This document shows positions 18,021-27,793 of a DNA stretch of 64,000 nucleotides, in pieces. Both the position numbers and the translations under genes were made by a program. The DNA is from Marinibacterium anthonyi (GTDB taxonomy: Bacteria > Pseudomonadota > Alphaproteobacteria > Rhodobacterales > Rhodobacteraceae). The stretch covers positions 1 to 64,000 of the forward strand of contig CP031594.1 of the NCBI GenBank assembly GCA_003217735.2, written 5' to 3'. The notes beneath the pieces are model-generated. The model was not told the origin of the DNA and searched no databases. It was given only the letters and a program-made list of their open reading frames with translations. Within the stretch, counting starts at the first letter, position 1; every line of letters begins with the position of its first letter.

Positions 18021-19283
18021 ATGGGCGCGCTGTCGGGGCAAAGCATCACGGTCCTGGGCGCCGGTGTCATCGGCACGGCGCTGGCCCTGACGCTGCGCCG
18101 ACGCGGGGCCGATGTGACCCTGGTCGAGGCCACTTGCCCCGGGGCCGCCTGTTCGGCGGGGAATGGCGGGATGATCCAGATCGGATCGTCCCTGCCGTTG
18201 GCCCAGCCGGGCATCCTGCGCCAGGTGCCGGGGATGATCACCGATCCCGAAGGCGCGCTGGTCCTGCGCCCCGCGCGGATCCCGGCGATGCTGCCCTGGG
18301 CGCGCGACTTCCTGCGGTCCGCCCGGCCGCAGGCGGCCGAGGCCGGGGAAAAGCACCTGGCCAGCCTTCTGGCCGGGGCGACGCCCGCATGGGACCGGCT
18401 GCGCGCCTCGTCCCCCGTGGCGGACCTGTTTCGCGAACGGGGCGAGCTTTACGTCACCCGCAGCGCCCAGGTCTTCGCCGGGCTCGAACACAAGCGCGCG
18501 GTCTGTGCCAGGAACGGTGTGACGGCCGACGTGCTGGACGGCCCCGCCCTGCGCCGGATGGAACCGGCGCTGGCGCCCGATTATGCCCACGGACTTTACC
18601 TGCCCGGCAGCAGCTATGTGATCAGCCCCAAGGCGGTGTGCCAGGCGCTTCACGATCAGTTCCTGGCCGAAGGCGGACAGGCCATGCTGCATCGCGTCGC
18701 GGAGATCCGGCGCAATGCCGACGGCGTCATCCTGCATGCCATTGATGGCACAAAAATGAACACCCGGCGCCTGGTCATTGCGACCGGCGCTGTCTCGGGC
18801 CAGATGCACGGGCTTGGAACCCGCCTGCCGCTGGAACCGCTGCGCGGCTACAACGTGACGCTGGGCGCGGCCGACCTGGCGCTGAACGGCCCGGTGATCG
18901 AGGCCGAGATGAACATCGCCGTTACGCCCATGACCGGCGGGCCGCGCGTGGCCGGAACGCTGGAATTCGCGGGCTTTCGCCGCGCACCTGACTGGCGCCG
19001 GGCCGAGATGCTGCTGCCGCTGGCGCAACGCATGTTGCCCGGCCTGGACACTGCCTGCGTGACCGAACGCTGGTCCGGCGAACGCCCGGGCACGCCCGAC
19101 AGCCTGCCCTTGCTGGGCCCCGCCACGGACAAGGACGATCCGGTCTGGGTCGCCACCGGGCACGGTATGCTGGGCCTGACATTGGCCGCACACAGCGCCG
19201 AGCTGGTCGCGGACGGGCTGGCCGGCGACACGGCTGCCCTTGCCCCTTTCCATCCCGCGCGCTTTCGGCGCCGGGCCGCTTGA
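18021..19283 (+). CDS. DadA-like FAD-dependent amino-acid oxidoreductase
   Basis: 420 aa. N-terminal FAD Rossmann motif ITVLGAGVIGTALALTL (residues about 9-25), then CSAGNGGMIQIGSS, and a C-terminal FAD-contacting segment with GHGMLGLTLA. This is the D-amino-acid dehydrogenase (DadA)/glycine oxidase type, which oxidises an amine or amino acid to an imine and passes electrons to quinone or oxygen. Placed between hyuB and ridA, it would oxidise the amino acid released by the hyu enzyme, with the imine going to RidA. Only 3 bp from hyuB. Confidence 0.88.
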   Translation: MGALSGQSITVLGAGVIGTALALTLRRRGADVTLVEATCPGAACSAGNGGMIQIGSSLPLAQPGILRQVPGMITDPEGALVLRPARIPAMLPWARDFLRSARPQAAEAGEKHLASLLAGATPAWDRLRASSPVADLFRERGELYVTRSAQVFAGLEHKRAVCARNGVTADVLDGPALRRMEPALAPDYAHGLYLPGSSYVISPKAVCQALHDQFLAEGGQAMLHRVAEIRRNADGVILHAIDGTKMNTRRLVIATGAVSGQMHGLGTRLPLEPLRGYNVTLGAADLALNGPVIEAEMNIAVTPMTGGPRVAGTLEFAGFRRAPDWRRAEMLLPLAQRMLPGLDTACVTERWSGERPGTPDSLPLLGPATDKDDPVWVATGHGMLGLTLAAHSAELVADGLAGDTAALAPFHPARFRRRAA

Positions 19284-19302
19284 ACACCTAAAAGGAGGTC
19301 AC

Positions 19303-19701
19303 ATGGATACCGCCGTGGAAACCATCTATGTTCCGAACATCTCGGAATTTCTTGAACGCAACAAGGTGCCGATCTCGCCCGCGATCCGGGCTGGCGGTTT
19401 CGTCTTCGTGTCCGGCGCCCCGCCGATCGACCCCGACACCGGAGAGCTGGTCAAGGGCGACGTGACCACCCAGACCGAGGTGATCTTTCGCTATATCGAC
19501 ACGGTGCTGAAGGCTGCCGGCACCGGACCTGAAAAGGTGGTGAAGGTGACGGTCTATGCGGCCAATTCCGCCCATTTCCGGATGATCAACGAGGTCTACG
19601 CCGCCTATTTCAAGGACCATTTCCCGACGCGGACCTTTGTCACCGTGGGGTCCTGGCCGATGGAATTCGACGTCGAGATCGAGGTTCAGGCGCTGGCCTG
19701 A
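19303..19701 (+). CDS. ridA: RidA-family enamine/imine deaminase
   Basis: 132 aa from ATG 19303, preceded by an excellent AAAGGAGG site; the longer frame overlaps the oxidase gene. YjgF/YER057c/UK114 fold with VFVSGAPPIDPDTGELV, the conserved Arg in FPTRTFVTVG (the catalytic arginine of RidA) and a C-terminal VEIEVQALA. RidA proteins hydrolyse reactive enamine/imine products of amino-acid metabolism, matching the oxidase just upstream. Its stop overlaps the convergent MarR gene by 16 bp. Confidence 0.9.
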   Translation: MDTAVETIYVPNISEFLERNKVPISPAIRAGGFVFVSGAPPIDPDTGELVKGDVTTQTEVIFRYIDTVLKAAGTGPEKVVKVTVYAANSAHFRMINEVYAAYFKDHFPTRTFVTVGSWPMEFDVEIEVQALA

Positions 19702-20186
19702 TCCGTTGTGTCCCCAGGCGCCCCTGTCCCCTGTGGCTGGGGCGTCTGCGCCATCCGGTCCAGGTTCGTGACCAGCTGGCGGGTGATGCGCATCATCGCT
19801 TCCAGGTCCGCCTCGGGCATCCCCTCGGCCGCCTGGCGAAAGATCTGGCGGCGCACCGGCAGCATGCGCTGGAACATCGCCCGGCCTTCGTCCAGCAGGT
19901 GCACACCGATGATCCGCCGGTCGTTCGGATAGGGCTTGCGCTGCACCAACCCCTCCTTTTCCATCTGCGACAGCAGGTGGCTGAGCGCCGTGCGCTCGAT
20001 CTGGGTATGTGCCGTCAGCTCGTTGATCGTCAGCCCGGACAGTTCCGCCAGGATCGACAGCGTCCGCCAGCGCGCGACCATGGACTTGCCGCCGCCCATC
20101 GCCTTCACGAATTCGGTGTTCGACCGTTCCTCCAGCACACGCAGCCAGTACAGAATGGAGGTGCGGAAGGATTCCTCTTCGACCAT
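19686..20186 (-). CDS. MarR-family transcriptional regulator
   Basis: 166 aa from ATG 20186 (MVEEESFRTS), with GGAG about 10 nt upstream; a TTG start at 20255 is possible but less likely. Winged helix with LTINELTAHTQIERTALSHLLSQMEKEGLVQRKPYPNDRR-type recognition helix and wing (key residues E-R-T-A-L-S-H-L-L and the DRR wing). It is the last gene of the minus-strand hyu/ABC operon and overlaps ridA of cluster 1 tail to tail, so it sits between the two hyu clusters. A candidate regulator of both, because similar palindromes occur in both promoter regions; that is inference. Confidence 0.9.
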   Translation of the reverse strand: MVEEESFRTSILYWLRVLEERSNTEFVKAMGGGKSMVARWRTLSILAELSGLTINELTAHTQIERTALSHLLSQMEKEGLVQRKPYPNDRRIIGVHLLDEGRAMFQRMLPVRRQIFRQAAEGMPEADLEAMMRITRQLVTNLDRMAQTPQPQGTGAPGDTTDQASA

Positions 20187-20251
20187 CAAGCCAGTGCTCC
20201 AAGGTATTTCAGTATGCGTATCAAATTGCGTCCCTGCTGGCGAGCACGGGG

Positions 20252-21397
20252 TCAACAGACCCCGGCCAGCGCCTCTTGCAGGACGGTGACATCGTCGGGC
20301 GTGTTGTAATAGTGCCAGGCGGTGCGGATCTTGCCATCGCGCGTCGAACAGATGACCCCGCGTTCGGCCAGCGCCGCCACCGCCTTGGGCGCATCCTTCA
20401 CCGCCAGAGTCACCTGCGGGCCCCGCGCGGCATCGTCGCGCGGTGTGATCACGGTGTGGCCGGCCGCTGACAGGCGGTCCATCGCGTGGCCGGTCAAAGC
20501 CTCGACCCAGGCGCCGATCCTGTCCAGCCCGGTCTCCAGCAGCAGCTCTCCGGCGGCAAGGCTTTCGTACATCGCCCCCATCGCCGGCGTCCCGGTCTGA
20601 AAGCGGCGGGCGTCAGTGGCCTCGTCATGGCGGTCGATCTGGAATTCCAGCATGTCCTCCTGCCCGAACCAGCCGGTGACGGTGGGGTGCAGCCGGTCCA
20701 GCAGGTCTTCGCGCACGTAGAGCAGGCCCAGCCCCGGCGCGCCCAGCATGTATTTCGCGGTGCCGGTGACCAGGATGTCGATGCCCAGGCTTTCCATGTC
20801 CAGCGGACGTGTGCCGAAGCTCTGGTAATCGTCGACAGCCAGCAGCGCGCCGACGGCATGGACCCGTTCGGACAGCGCCTTGATGTCCATCCGATGGCCG
20901 TTCTTGTAGCAGATGGACGAGACGCAGACGATGTTCACGCCCTTGTCCAGGTAGGGATCGAAGGCTTCGGGGCGCAACCGGCCGTCGTTGCCCGGGGGAA
21001 CCATGACGGGCTGGGCGCCGCGCGCGGACTGGGCCCGCCAGAGGTAGGTCATCGACGGGAAGGAATAGGCATCGAACACCACCCTGGGCCGCTCCTGCCA
21101 GCTGAGCGACGCGGCGATGGCGCCCATGGCCTGGGTCGCGGAACAGCAGATCGCGACCTCGGGCAGTTTCGCACCGATCATCCTGGCGAAGACCGCGCGC
21201 AGGGCGTCGTGGCGCTGCATGGCCATCGGCCAGGTGGTGCCGCGTTCCAGTCGTTCGGCCATGCAGGTTTCGGCGGCCGCCAGCACCACGTCGCTGACCG
21301 CGCCCATGGAATTGCTGGCCAGGTGAACCTTGTCGCGGAAGATCGGGAAGCGGGCGCGGAAGGCGGTGACCTCGGCGGGGATGTCCAGTGTCGTCAT
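20252..21397 (-). CDS. Class V aminotransferase-fold PLP enzyme
   Basis: 381 aa. PLP fold type I, class V. The likely Schiff-base lysine is K215 in TGTAKYMLGAPG, and D189 in AVDDYQSFG would contact the pyridine nitrogen. Phosphate-site serines fall around SATQAMGA. The closest relatives by eye are kynureninase, cysteine desulfurase and isopenicillin-epimerase-like enzymes, so the reaction may be transamination, lyase or racemisation. Its start shares one base with the hyuB stop (TGATG), showing tight coupling; it probably processes the amino acid formed by HyuAB. Confidence 0.85.
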   Translation of the reverse strand: MTTLDIPAEVTAFRARFPIFRDKVHLASNSMGAVSDVVLAAAETCMAERLERGTTWPMAMQRHDALRAVFARMIGAKLPEVAICCSATQAMGAIAASLSWQERPRVVFDAYSFPSMTYLWRAQSARGAQPVMVPPGNDGRLRPEAFDPYLDKGVNIVCVSSICYKNGHRMDIKALSERVHAVGALLAVDDYQSFGTRPLDMESLGIDILVTGTAKYMLGAPGLGLLYVREDLLDRLHPTVTGWFGQEDMLEFQIDRHDEATDARRFQTGTPAMGAMYESLAAGELLLETGLDRIGAWVEALTGHAMDRLSAAGHTVITPRDDAARGPQVTLAVKDAPKAVAALAERGVICSTRDGKIRTAWHYYNTPDDVTVLQEALAGVC

Positions 21398-23007
21398 CAG
21401 ACCAGCCCGTTGGTTTTGTCAGAGGTGGCCAACGCAGCGTCGCGCGTGTCCGGCGCGCCCATCCCGGCGCCGCCCGGTGTCTTCAGCACCAGCGACTGGC
21501 CCGTTTGGATCGTGTGCTGACCCTTGGCGGCCAGAACCTCTCCGGTGCCCAGCCCGATCCAGCCCGAGGCGCCATTATCGCCGCCGTCCCGGCCGCGCGC
21601 CGGGAACTTCACCCGCTCCATGGTCGCATCGAAGGAAAACGGCGCGTCCTCGCGGTTCGCCACCTCGACCACCTGGCCGAGGCCCCCGCGATATGTGCCC
21701 GCACCGCCGCTGCCTTCGCGCAATTCCTTGCGGCGGAAGATCAGGGGCGACTGGGTTTCGGCGATCTCGACCGGGGTGCCCATGACGCCTGACGGATAGG
21801 CGGTGGCGGACAGCCCGTCCTTGCCCGGCCGCGCGCCGGTGCCGCCCGAAAGCGTCATGGCAAGGCCAAAGGCGGCCTTGCCCTCGGGTCCGGCCAGGCG
21901 CCGCCCGTGCACGGCCATGATCCACAAACCGGAGGTGCTTTCGGCCGGGACCTTGTCGGGGATCGCCTGGCGCAGGCAGCCGAAGACCATGTCGGGCAGC
22001 AATTGTCCGTAGGCGTGGCGCGAATGCACGGCAACGGGGGGCTTGGCGTTCAGGATGCAGCCTTCGGGCGCGGTGATGCGGATGGGGTCCAGCGACCCGG
22101 CGTTGTTGGGGATATGCCCCGCCACCACGCAACCGATGCCAAAGGACGTATAGGCCCGCGCATAGGGCAGCGGCACGTTCAGCCCGCGCCGGGCCGGGCC
22201 GGAAGACCCCGCATAATCCACGTCGATCCCGGTATCCGAAACCGTCAGCCGCGCCTTGAGCGTGACAGGGGTTTCATCGCCATCCGCCGTCATCTCGTAG
22301 CTCCAGCTGCCGCGCGGCAGCTTGCGGATCTCGGCCAGCACGGCCTCGCGCGACCGTTCGATGATGTGGGTGCCCAAAGCGTCCAGCGTGTCGAGCCCGA
22401 ATTCCTCCATCATCTCGACCAGCCGCCGCCCGGCGACTTCGTTGCAGGAGGCCAGGGCATAGACGTCGCCCTCGCTTTCCTCGGGCAGGCGCGAATTCTG
22501 GCGGATCATCGCCATCAGGGTTTCATTGACCCGGCCTTCATCCACCAGCTTCAGCATGGGGATCTGCAGGCCTTCCATGTACATGTCGGTGCCGTCCAGC
22601 CCGTGGACCCCGCCGATATCGACGATATGGCTGGTGCACGAGAACAGCGCGACCAGCTTGCCATCCTTGAACACGGGCGTGGTGACGACGAAATCGTTCA
22701 GGTGCCCGGTGCCCTTCCAGGGGTCGTTGCAGATATAGGTGTCGCCCGGTTTCATCGTCTGGGTCGGGAAGGCGGCCAGGAAATGGCCGACGGATTCCGC
22801 CATCGTGTTCACGTGGCCTGGCGTGCCGGTGATCCCCTGGGCCAGCATCCGCCCCCGCGGATCGAAGACCCCGGCGGAAATGTCGCCGCATTCGCGCACC
22901 ACGGGCGAAAACGCGGTGCGGATCAGCACCTGGCCCTGTTCCTCGGCGATGGCGATCAGCCGGTCCCACATCACCTGCAGTTCGATTATGTCGGGGGTCC
23001 GGGTCAT
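21397..23007 (-). CDS. hyuB: Hydantoinase/oxoprolinase family protein, HyuB subunit (cluster 2)
   Basis: 536 aa. HyuB catalytic partner: IELQVMWDRLIAIAEEQG, IRTAFSPVVRECGDIS, PGDTYICNDPWKGTGHLND, then LSGGTGARPGKDG and EGSGGAGTYRGGLG. It diverges from the cluster-1 HyuB in sequence and length (617 versus 536 aa), so this is not a recent duplication. Overlaps hyuA upstream by 4 bp and the class V gene downstream by 1 bp. Works with the adjacent HyuA; ring-opening or carboxylating substrate unknown. Confidence 0.92.
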   Translation of the reverse strand: MTRTPDIIELQVMWDRLIAIAEEQGQVLIRTAFSPVVRECGDISAGVFDPRGRMLAQGITGTPGHVNTMAESVGHFLAAFPTQTMKPGDTYICNDPWKGTGHLNDFVVTTPVFKDGKLVALFSCTSHIVDIGGVHGLDGTDMYMEGLQIPMLKLVDEGRVNETLMAMIRQNSRLPEESEGDVYALASCNEVAGRRLVEMMEEFGLDTLDALGTHIIERSREAVLAEIRKLPRGSWSYEMTADGDETPVTLKARLTVSDTGIDVDYAGSSGPARRGLNVPLPYARAYTSFGIGCVVAGHIPNNAGSLDPIRITAPEGCILNAKPPVAVHSRHAYGQLLPDMVFGCLRQAIPDKVPAESTSGLWIMAVHGRRLAGPEGKAAFGLAMTLSGGTGARPGKDGLSATAYPSGVMGTPVEIAETQSPLIFRRKELREGSGGAGTYRGGLGQVVEVANREDAPFSFDATMERVKFPARGRDGGDNGASGWIGLGTGEVLAAKGQHTIQTGQSLVLKTPGGAGMGAPDTRDAALATSDKTNGLV

Positions 23008-25115
23008 GCGGCTTCTCCGTTGATCTGTTCGCTCGCCGCGCGGCGGTCCATGATGAGGCAGCCCGAGGCATCGAGGCTCAGATCGAATTCCTCGGGCAGG
23101 AAGGACGCGGTTTCATCCTCGGTCACGATCGCGGGTCCGGTGACGCGGGCGCCGGGAACCAGCGTGGTGCGGTCGTAGACCGGCACGGTCAGCGCGCGTT
23201 GGCCCAGGGTGATCTGGCGTCGCCCGACGGGGTCCGGGGCAGGGCGGGCAGTGGCCGGTTCGACGCGCGCGGGCGCGGCGGGGATGGTCGAGACGAGGGC
23301 CGACCAGGTCATCACCTCGATCTCGGCATCGGGGATCACGCGGTTGAACATGCCCTTGTACGCGGTTTCATAGGCCGCGCGCATGGCGGCGGCGTCTTCC
23401 AGCGCTTGCGTTCCGGCATCCAGCGTCACGGCGATCTCGTGGCCCTGGCCGACATAGCGCATGAAGGCGGTGCGGGTTTCCACCAGCGGGGCGCCCATGG
23501 CGCCGGGTTCGACCAGCGCGCGGGCCTCGGCGGCCATGTCGTCGAACATGGCGGCAATTTCATCCGCGTCATGGCGGCCGATGGTGACATGACGGCTGCG
23601 CAGCACTTCAAAGGCGACGGGGGCCGACAGGAACCCGACGGCCGATCCAACGCCGGCATTGGGCGGGATGATCACGCGGTCCATGCCCAGCTTCTGCGCC
23701 ACCCTTGCGGCATGCAGGGGGGCCGCGCCGCCAAAGGCGATCATCGCGTGGGTGCCAAGGTCCGCGCCCTGTTCCACGGCATGGACGCGCGCGGCCGATG
23801 CCATGTTCTCGCAGACGATTTCATGCACCGCATAGGCCGCATGGGCAGGTGTCAGGCCCAGCGGCGTGCCCACGTCCCGGTCCAGCGCCGCTTCGGCGGC
23901 GGAGCGGTCCAGCGTCATGCGCCCGCCTGCGAACCCGTCGGGGTCGATGAGGCCCAGGGCCAGGTCGGCATCGGTGACGGTGGGGCGGTCGCCGCCCCGG
24001 CCATAACAGGCGGGGCCGGGGGTGGACGACGCGCTTTCCGGTCCGACGGTGACGCGCATCAGGCTGTCGACCTGCGCGATGGAACCGCCGCCGGCGCCGA
24101 TTTCCACCATTTCGATCACGGGGATGCGCAGCGGCAGGCCGGACCCCTTCAGGAACCGCGCGGCGCGGTCGACCTCGAAATAGCGCGAGGTCGCGGGTTC
24201 GGCGTTCTCGATCAGGCAGATCTTGGCGGTGGTGCCGCCCATGTCGAAGGACAGAAGGTCATCGACCCCCAGCCGCCGCGCGAATTGCGCGGCGAAGATG
24301 GCGCCGCCGGCGGGGCCGGATTCCACAAGGCGCACGGGGAAGCGGCGGGCGGTTTCGATGGCCGTCAACCCGCCGCCCGAGGTGACCAGGTAGCAGGTGC
24401 CGGCGAAACCCGCCTCGTCCAGCGCGGCTTCCATGCGTTTCAGATACGAGGCCATCAGCGGCTGCACATAGGCATTTGCCACGGCGGTCGAGGTGCGTTC
24501 GAATTCGCGGATCTCGGGGGCGACCTCGCCCGCCATGGTGATTTCCAGCTCGGGCATCTCGGCCTTCAGGATTTCGGCGGCACGGCGTTCGTGGACGGGA
24601 TTGCGGTAGGCGTGCAGGAAGGCGATGGCCAGTGCCTGAACGCCCTTGGCCTTCAGGTCAGGGACCAGGGCGCGCACGGCGTTCTCGTCCAGCGGCGTGA
24701 CGATGCCGCCGTCCGCGTCGATCCGTTCGGGCACCGTAAAGCGCAGGCTGCGGGGGACGAGCGGTTTGGGCTTTTCAAGGAACAGGTCGTACTGGTCGTA
24801 GCGGCTTTCGGTGCCGATCTCGAGGATATCGCGAAACCCGTCGGTGGCCAGCAGGGCCGTCACCGCGCCGCGGCGTTCGATGATCGCATTGGTGGCCAGC
24901 GTGGTGCCGTGCACGAAGACCGAGATGTCGGCAAAGCCCAGCCCGGCCTCCTTCAGGACAATCCCCATGCCGTCAAGCACCGCGCGTTCGGGGGCGTCAT
25001 GGGTGGTCAGCACCTTGCGGGTGATCCGGGTGGCCCCCTGTTCCAGCACGATGTCGGTGAAGGTGCCGCCGATATCGACGGCAAGGCGAAGCGGGGCGTG
25101 AGCGTCTGGCGTCAT
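23004..25115 (-). CDS. hyuA: Hydantoinase/oxoprolinase family protein, HyuA subunit (cluster 2)
   Basis: 703 aa. ATP-binding subunit with LAVDIGGTFTDIVLEQG near residue 10, VHGTTLATNAIIERRG, a second motif LSFDMGGTTAKICLIE, and GAGGGSIAQVDS. Same length as the cluster-1 HyuA (704 aa) but clearly divergent in sequence. It follows the amino-acid ABC ATPase gene by 21 bp, so an imported compound is likely to be the substrate. Confidence 0.92.
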   Translation of the reverse strand: MTPDAHAPLRLAVDIGGTFTDIVLEQGATRITRKVLTTHDAPERAVLDGMGIVLKEAGLGFADISVFVHGTTLATNAIIERRGAVTALLATDGFRDILEIGTESRYDQYDLFLEKPKPLVPRSLRFTVPERIDADGGIVTPLDENAVRALVPDLKAKGVQALAIAFLHAYRNPVHERRAAEILKAEMPELEITMAGEVAPEIREFERTSTAVANAYVQPLMASYLKRMEAALDEAGFAGTCYLVTSGGGLTAIETARRFPVRLVESGPAGGAIFAAQFARRLGVDDLLSFDMGGTTAKICLIENAEPATSRYFEVDRAARFLKGSGLPLRIPVIEMVEIGAGGGSIAQVDSLMRVTVGPESASSTPGPACYGRGGDRPTVTDADLALGLIDPDGFAGGRMTLDRSAAEAALDRDVGTPLGLTPAHAAYAVHEIVCENMASAARVHAVEQGADLGTHAMIAFGGAAPLHAARVAQKLGMDRVIIPPNAGVGSAVGFLSAPVAFEVLRSRHVTIGRHDADEIAAMFDDMAAEARALVEPGAMGAPLVETRTAFMRYVGQGHEIAVTLDAGTQALEDAAAMRAAYETAYKGMFNRVIPDAEIEVMTWSALVSTIPAAPARVEPATARPAPDPVGRRQITLGQRALTVPVYDRTTLVPGARVTGPAIVTEDETASFLPEEFDLSLDASGCLIMDRRAASEQINGEAA

Positions 25116-25136
25116 CGGTCCTTGGTCTTTCTTGTC

Positions 25137-25892
25137 TCAGGTCAGGATGCGGTCGAGGAAGGCCCGCAGACGCGGGTTCTCGGGGGCATCGAAAAAGCGT
25201 TGGGCCGGGGCGATCTCGTGGATTTCACCATCGGCCATGAAGACGCAGCGGTCGGCGACCCGGCGGGCAAAGCCCATTTCGTGGGTCACGCAGATCAGCG
25301 TCATGCCCCCCCGGGCGAGGTCTTCCATCACCTGCAGGACCTCGTTGATCATTTCGGGATCCAGCGCCGATGTGGGTTCGTCGAACAGCATCACCGGCGG
25401 TTCCATGCACAGCGCGCGGGCGATGGCGACGCGCTGCTGCTGGCCGCCCGACAGCTGCGCGGGGTACTTGTGGGCCTGTTCAGCGATATGCACCCGGTCG
25501 AGATACTGCATCGCCTTGTCGCGGATCTGGGCCCTGGTGCCCTTGTTGAGCAGCTTCAGGGCCAGTGTGCAGTTTTCCAGCACGGTGATGTGGGGGAACA
25601 GGTTGAACTGCTGGAAGACCATGCCGACTTCCTTGCGCACGTCATGGATGTTCGATGCGCTGGCATCGACGGTGATGCCGCGCACCGTGATCTCGCCGCC
25701 GTCATGCGCCTCCAGCCGGTTGATGCAGCGGATCAGGGTGGACTTGCCCGAACCCGAGGGACCGCAGATGACGATGGTCTCGCCCTTTTCGACATCCAGG
25801 CTGACGCCCTTCAGGGCCTTGAAATCGCCGTAGGCCTTTTCGACGTTTCGAAGCGTCACGTCGATGACGGGGCTGCGGGACATGTCGTTCAT
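25137..25892 (-). CDS. Polar amino-acid ABC transporter ATP-binding protein
   Basis: 251 aa of the GlnQ/HisP class. Walker A CGPSGSGKSTLIRCINRLE (the RCIN.LE extension is typical of this class), Q-loop VFQQFNLFPH, signature LSGGQQQRVAIARAL, Walker B VMLFDEPTSALDP, switch VTHEMGFA. Overlaps the M20 gene by 4 bp. Partners are the two permeases and family-3 binding protein encoded upstream in the same operon. Confidence 0.94.
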   Translation of the reverse strand: MNDMSRSPVIDVTLRNVEKAYGDFKALKGVSLDVEKGETIVICGPSGSGKSTLIRCINRLEAHDGGEITVRGITVDASASNIHDVRKEVGMVFQQFNLFPHITVLENCTLALKLLNKGTRAQIRDKAMQYLDRVHIAEQAHKYPAQLSGGQQQRVAIARALCMEPPVMLFDEPTSALDPEMINEVLQVMEDLARGGMTLICVTHEMGFARRVADRCVFMADGEIHEIAPAQRFFDAPENPRLRAFLDRILT

Positions 25893-27055
25893 GACAGCTC
25901 CTCGGCTTTGGTCGCGGCTTCGGCCAGGCGCGCGTAAAGCGCGGCGCCATGGATCAGCGCGTCGTCGCAGAAGTCGTATTCGGGGTGGTGCAGCGGCTTT
26001 GACGGGCCGTTGCCGATCATCATGTAGGCGCCCGGGACGGCCTGCAGCATGAAGGAAAAATCCTCGGACCCCAGCGACGGTTCCATGTTCGTGCCCACGG
26101 CATCCGCGCCGATCAGGTCGCGGGCGCAGCCGACCATCAGGGCGGTCTGGGCAGGGTCGTTCACATGGGGGGCGAACATGGTGCGGAAATCGACCTCCGC
26201 CCGTGCGCCGAAGCCTTCGGCGACGCCTTTCGCGATGCCGGCGATGCGGTCCTGCACCATGGCGCCCAGCTCCACGTCGAAATACCGCGCGGTGCCCGAG
26301 ATGGTCGCCGTCTCGGGGATGACGTTGTAGGCGGCACCGCTGACGATCTTCGTGGCGCTGACCACGACCGAAGCCAAGGGGGGCACGTTGCGGGCGACGA
26401 TGGATTGCAGGGCGGTGACGATCTGGCAGGCCGCCAGCACCGGGTCGACGCCCCGGTCGGGTTCCGCCCCGTGGGCACCGGTGCCGGTGACGGTGATGTC
26501 GAAATTGCCGCCGCCCGCCGCGATGGTGCCCGACCCGGTGCGCATCCGGCCCACGGGCAGGCCGGGTTCGTTGTGCATCCCGAAGATGCTGTCACAGGGA
26601 AACCGATCGAACAGCCCGTCGCGGATCATCTCGCGCGCGCCGTCATGGCCTTCCTCGCCCGGTTGGAAGATCAGGTGCACGGTGCCGTCGACCGTGCCGC
26701 TTTCGACCATGTATTTCGCCGCCCCCAGCAGCATCGCGGTGTGCCCGTCATGTCCGCAGCCATGCATCAGCCCGGGGATCTGCGAGGCATGGTCCAGCCC
26801 CGTCGCCTCGGGGATGGCCAGCGCGTCCATGTCGGCGCGCAGACCCACGGACCGGTTCGACCGCCCGCCGCGAATGACCCCCACGACGCCGGTGCCGCCG
26901 ACACGGTGGATTTCTATCCCCAGCCGGTCGAGGAAATCGGCGACGATGGCCGCGGTCCGGTGGGTTTCCAGCCCCAGTTCGGGGTGCATGTGCAGATCAT
27001 GGCGGATCGCGCGCATCTGGGCGTGATAGGGGCGCAGGGCGTCGAGGGTGGTCAT
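25889..27055 (-). CDS. M20-family amidohydrolase (hippurate hydrolase-like)
   Basis: 388 aa metallo-amidohydrolase of the M20/M40 group. Metal ligands are visible in HGCGHDGH (Cys and His), Glu pair in FQPGEEG, His in FGMHN and His in PLHHPEYDF near the C-terminus. Such enzymes cleave N-acyl or N-carbamoyl amino acids or auxin conjugates. Set inside the amino-acid importer genes (ATGA overlaps on both sides), it probably deacylates or decarbamoylates the imported compound or the HyuAB product. No signal peptide. Confidence 0.9.
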   Translation of the reverse strand: MTTLDALRPYHAQMRAIRHDLHMHPELGLETHRTAAIVADFLDRLGIEIHRVGGTGVVGVIRGGRSNRSVGLRADMDALAIPEATGLDHASQIPGLMHGCGHDGHTAMLLGAAKYMVESGTVDGTVHLIFQPGEEGHDGAREMIRDGLFDRFPCDSIFGMHNEPGLPVGRMRTGSGTIAAGGGNFDITVTGTGAHGAEPDRGVDPVLAACQIVTALQSIVARNVPPLASVVVSATKIVSGAAYNVIPETATISGTARYFDVELGAMVQDRIAGIAKGVAEGFGARAEVDFRTMFAPHVNDPAQTALMVGCARDLIGADAVGTNMEPSLGSEDFSFMLQAVPGAYMMIGNGPSKPLHHPEYDFCDDALIHGAALYARLAEAATKAEELS

Positions 27056-27789
27056 GCCAGGGCCTCCTTGGTCTGCGCGGTGGCGGATTGCGTGTCGGGC
27101 ATGGGCGCCAGGTGTCGGTTCAGCCAGCGGTCCAGCGCGGCGAAGCCCAGGCGCACCAGGTTGACCACGATCCAGTACATGGTGGCGGCGGTCAGCATCG
27201 GTGTCAGCGGGTCATAGGTTTCCTGGAAAACCTTGTTCGCCATCGCCGTCAGGTCGTTGACCGTGATGACCGACACGACGGCAGTGCCCTTGATGAACCC
27301 CACGACCTCGTTCTGATAGGCCTTCACGCCATAACGAAGGGCCAGCGGCAGGCGGATCCAGAAGAAGACCTTGCGCTGCGGAATGCCAAGCGCATCCGCC
27401 GCTTCGCACAGGCCCGTGGGCACCGCGTTCAGGCTGCCGCGCACCACGTCGGTCATGTAGGCCACGTGGTTCAGCGTCAGGCCGATGACGGCGCAGCCGA
27501 AGGGGTGCGAGATCAGCGTCCAGAGAAAGGTGTCGTGTACCCAGTCGAACTGCGGCACGCCGAAATAGACGACGTAAAGCAGCACCAGGACCGGCGTGCC
27601 CCGGAAGAAGATCACGAAGACCAGCGCGGGCCAGGCCAGGATCCTGTGGCGCGACATCCGGGCCAGCGCCATGGGGATCGAAAAGACGATGCCAAGCAGA
27701 AGCACGACGACGGATATGGCAAGCGTGGTCCAGAGGCCGCCCAGCAGGCCGGGGAAGCTGTCGATGGCAAGGGAGAGATCGAATTGCAT
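27052..27789 (-). CDS. Polar amino-acid ABC transporter permease
   Basis: 245 aa, HisM/GlnP-type. Five or so transmembrane helices; family motifs TLAISVVVLLLGIVFSIPMA, FFRGTPVLVLLYVVYFG, the ATPase loop AADALGIPQRKVFFWIRLPLALRYG, and KGTAVVSVITVNDL. Overlaps the M20 gene by 4 bp and follows the other permease by 4 bp. Forms the heteromeric channel with its neighbour. Confidence 0.93.
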   Translation of the reverse strand: MQFDLSLAIDSFPGLLGGLWTTLAISVVVLLLGIVFSIPMALARMSRHRILAWPALVFVIFFRGTPVLVLLYVVYFGVPQFDWVHDTFLWTLISHPFGCAVIGLTLNHVAYMTDVVRGSLNAVPTGLCEAADALGIPQRKVFFWIRLPLALRYGVKAYQNEVVGFIKGTAVVSVITVNDLTAMANKVFQETYDPLTPMLTAATMYWIVVNLVRLGFAALDRWLNRHLAPMPDTQSATAQTKEALA

Positions 27790-27793
27790 CGGG

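Noticed and set aside
14053-25115. The two hyuAB pairs as a recent duplication
   Set aside because: HyuA and HyuB of the two clusters differ throughout in sequence, and the HyuB proteins differ in length (617 versus 536 aa), so they are distinct paralogues.
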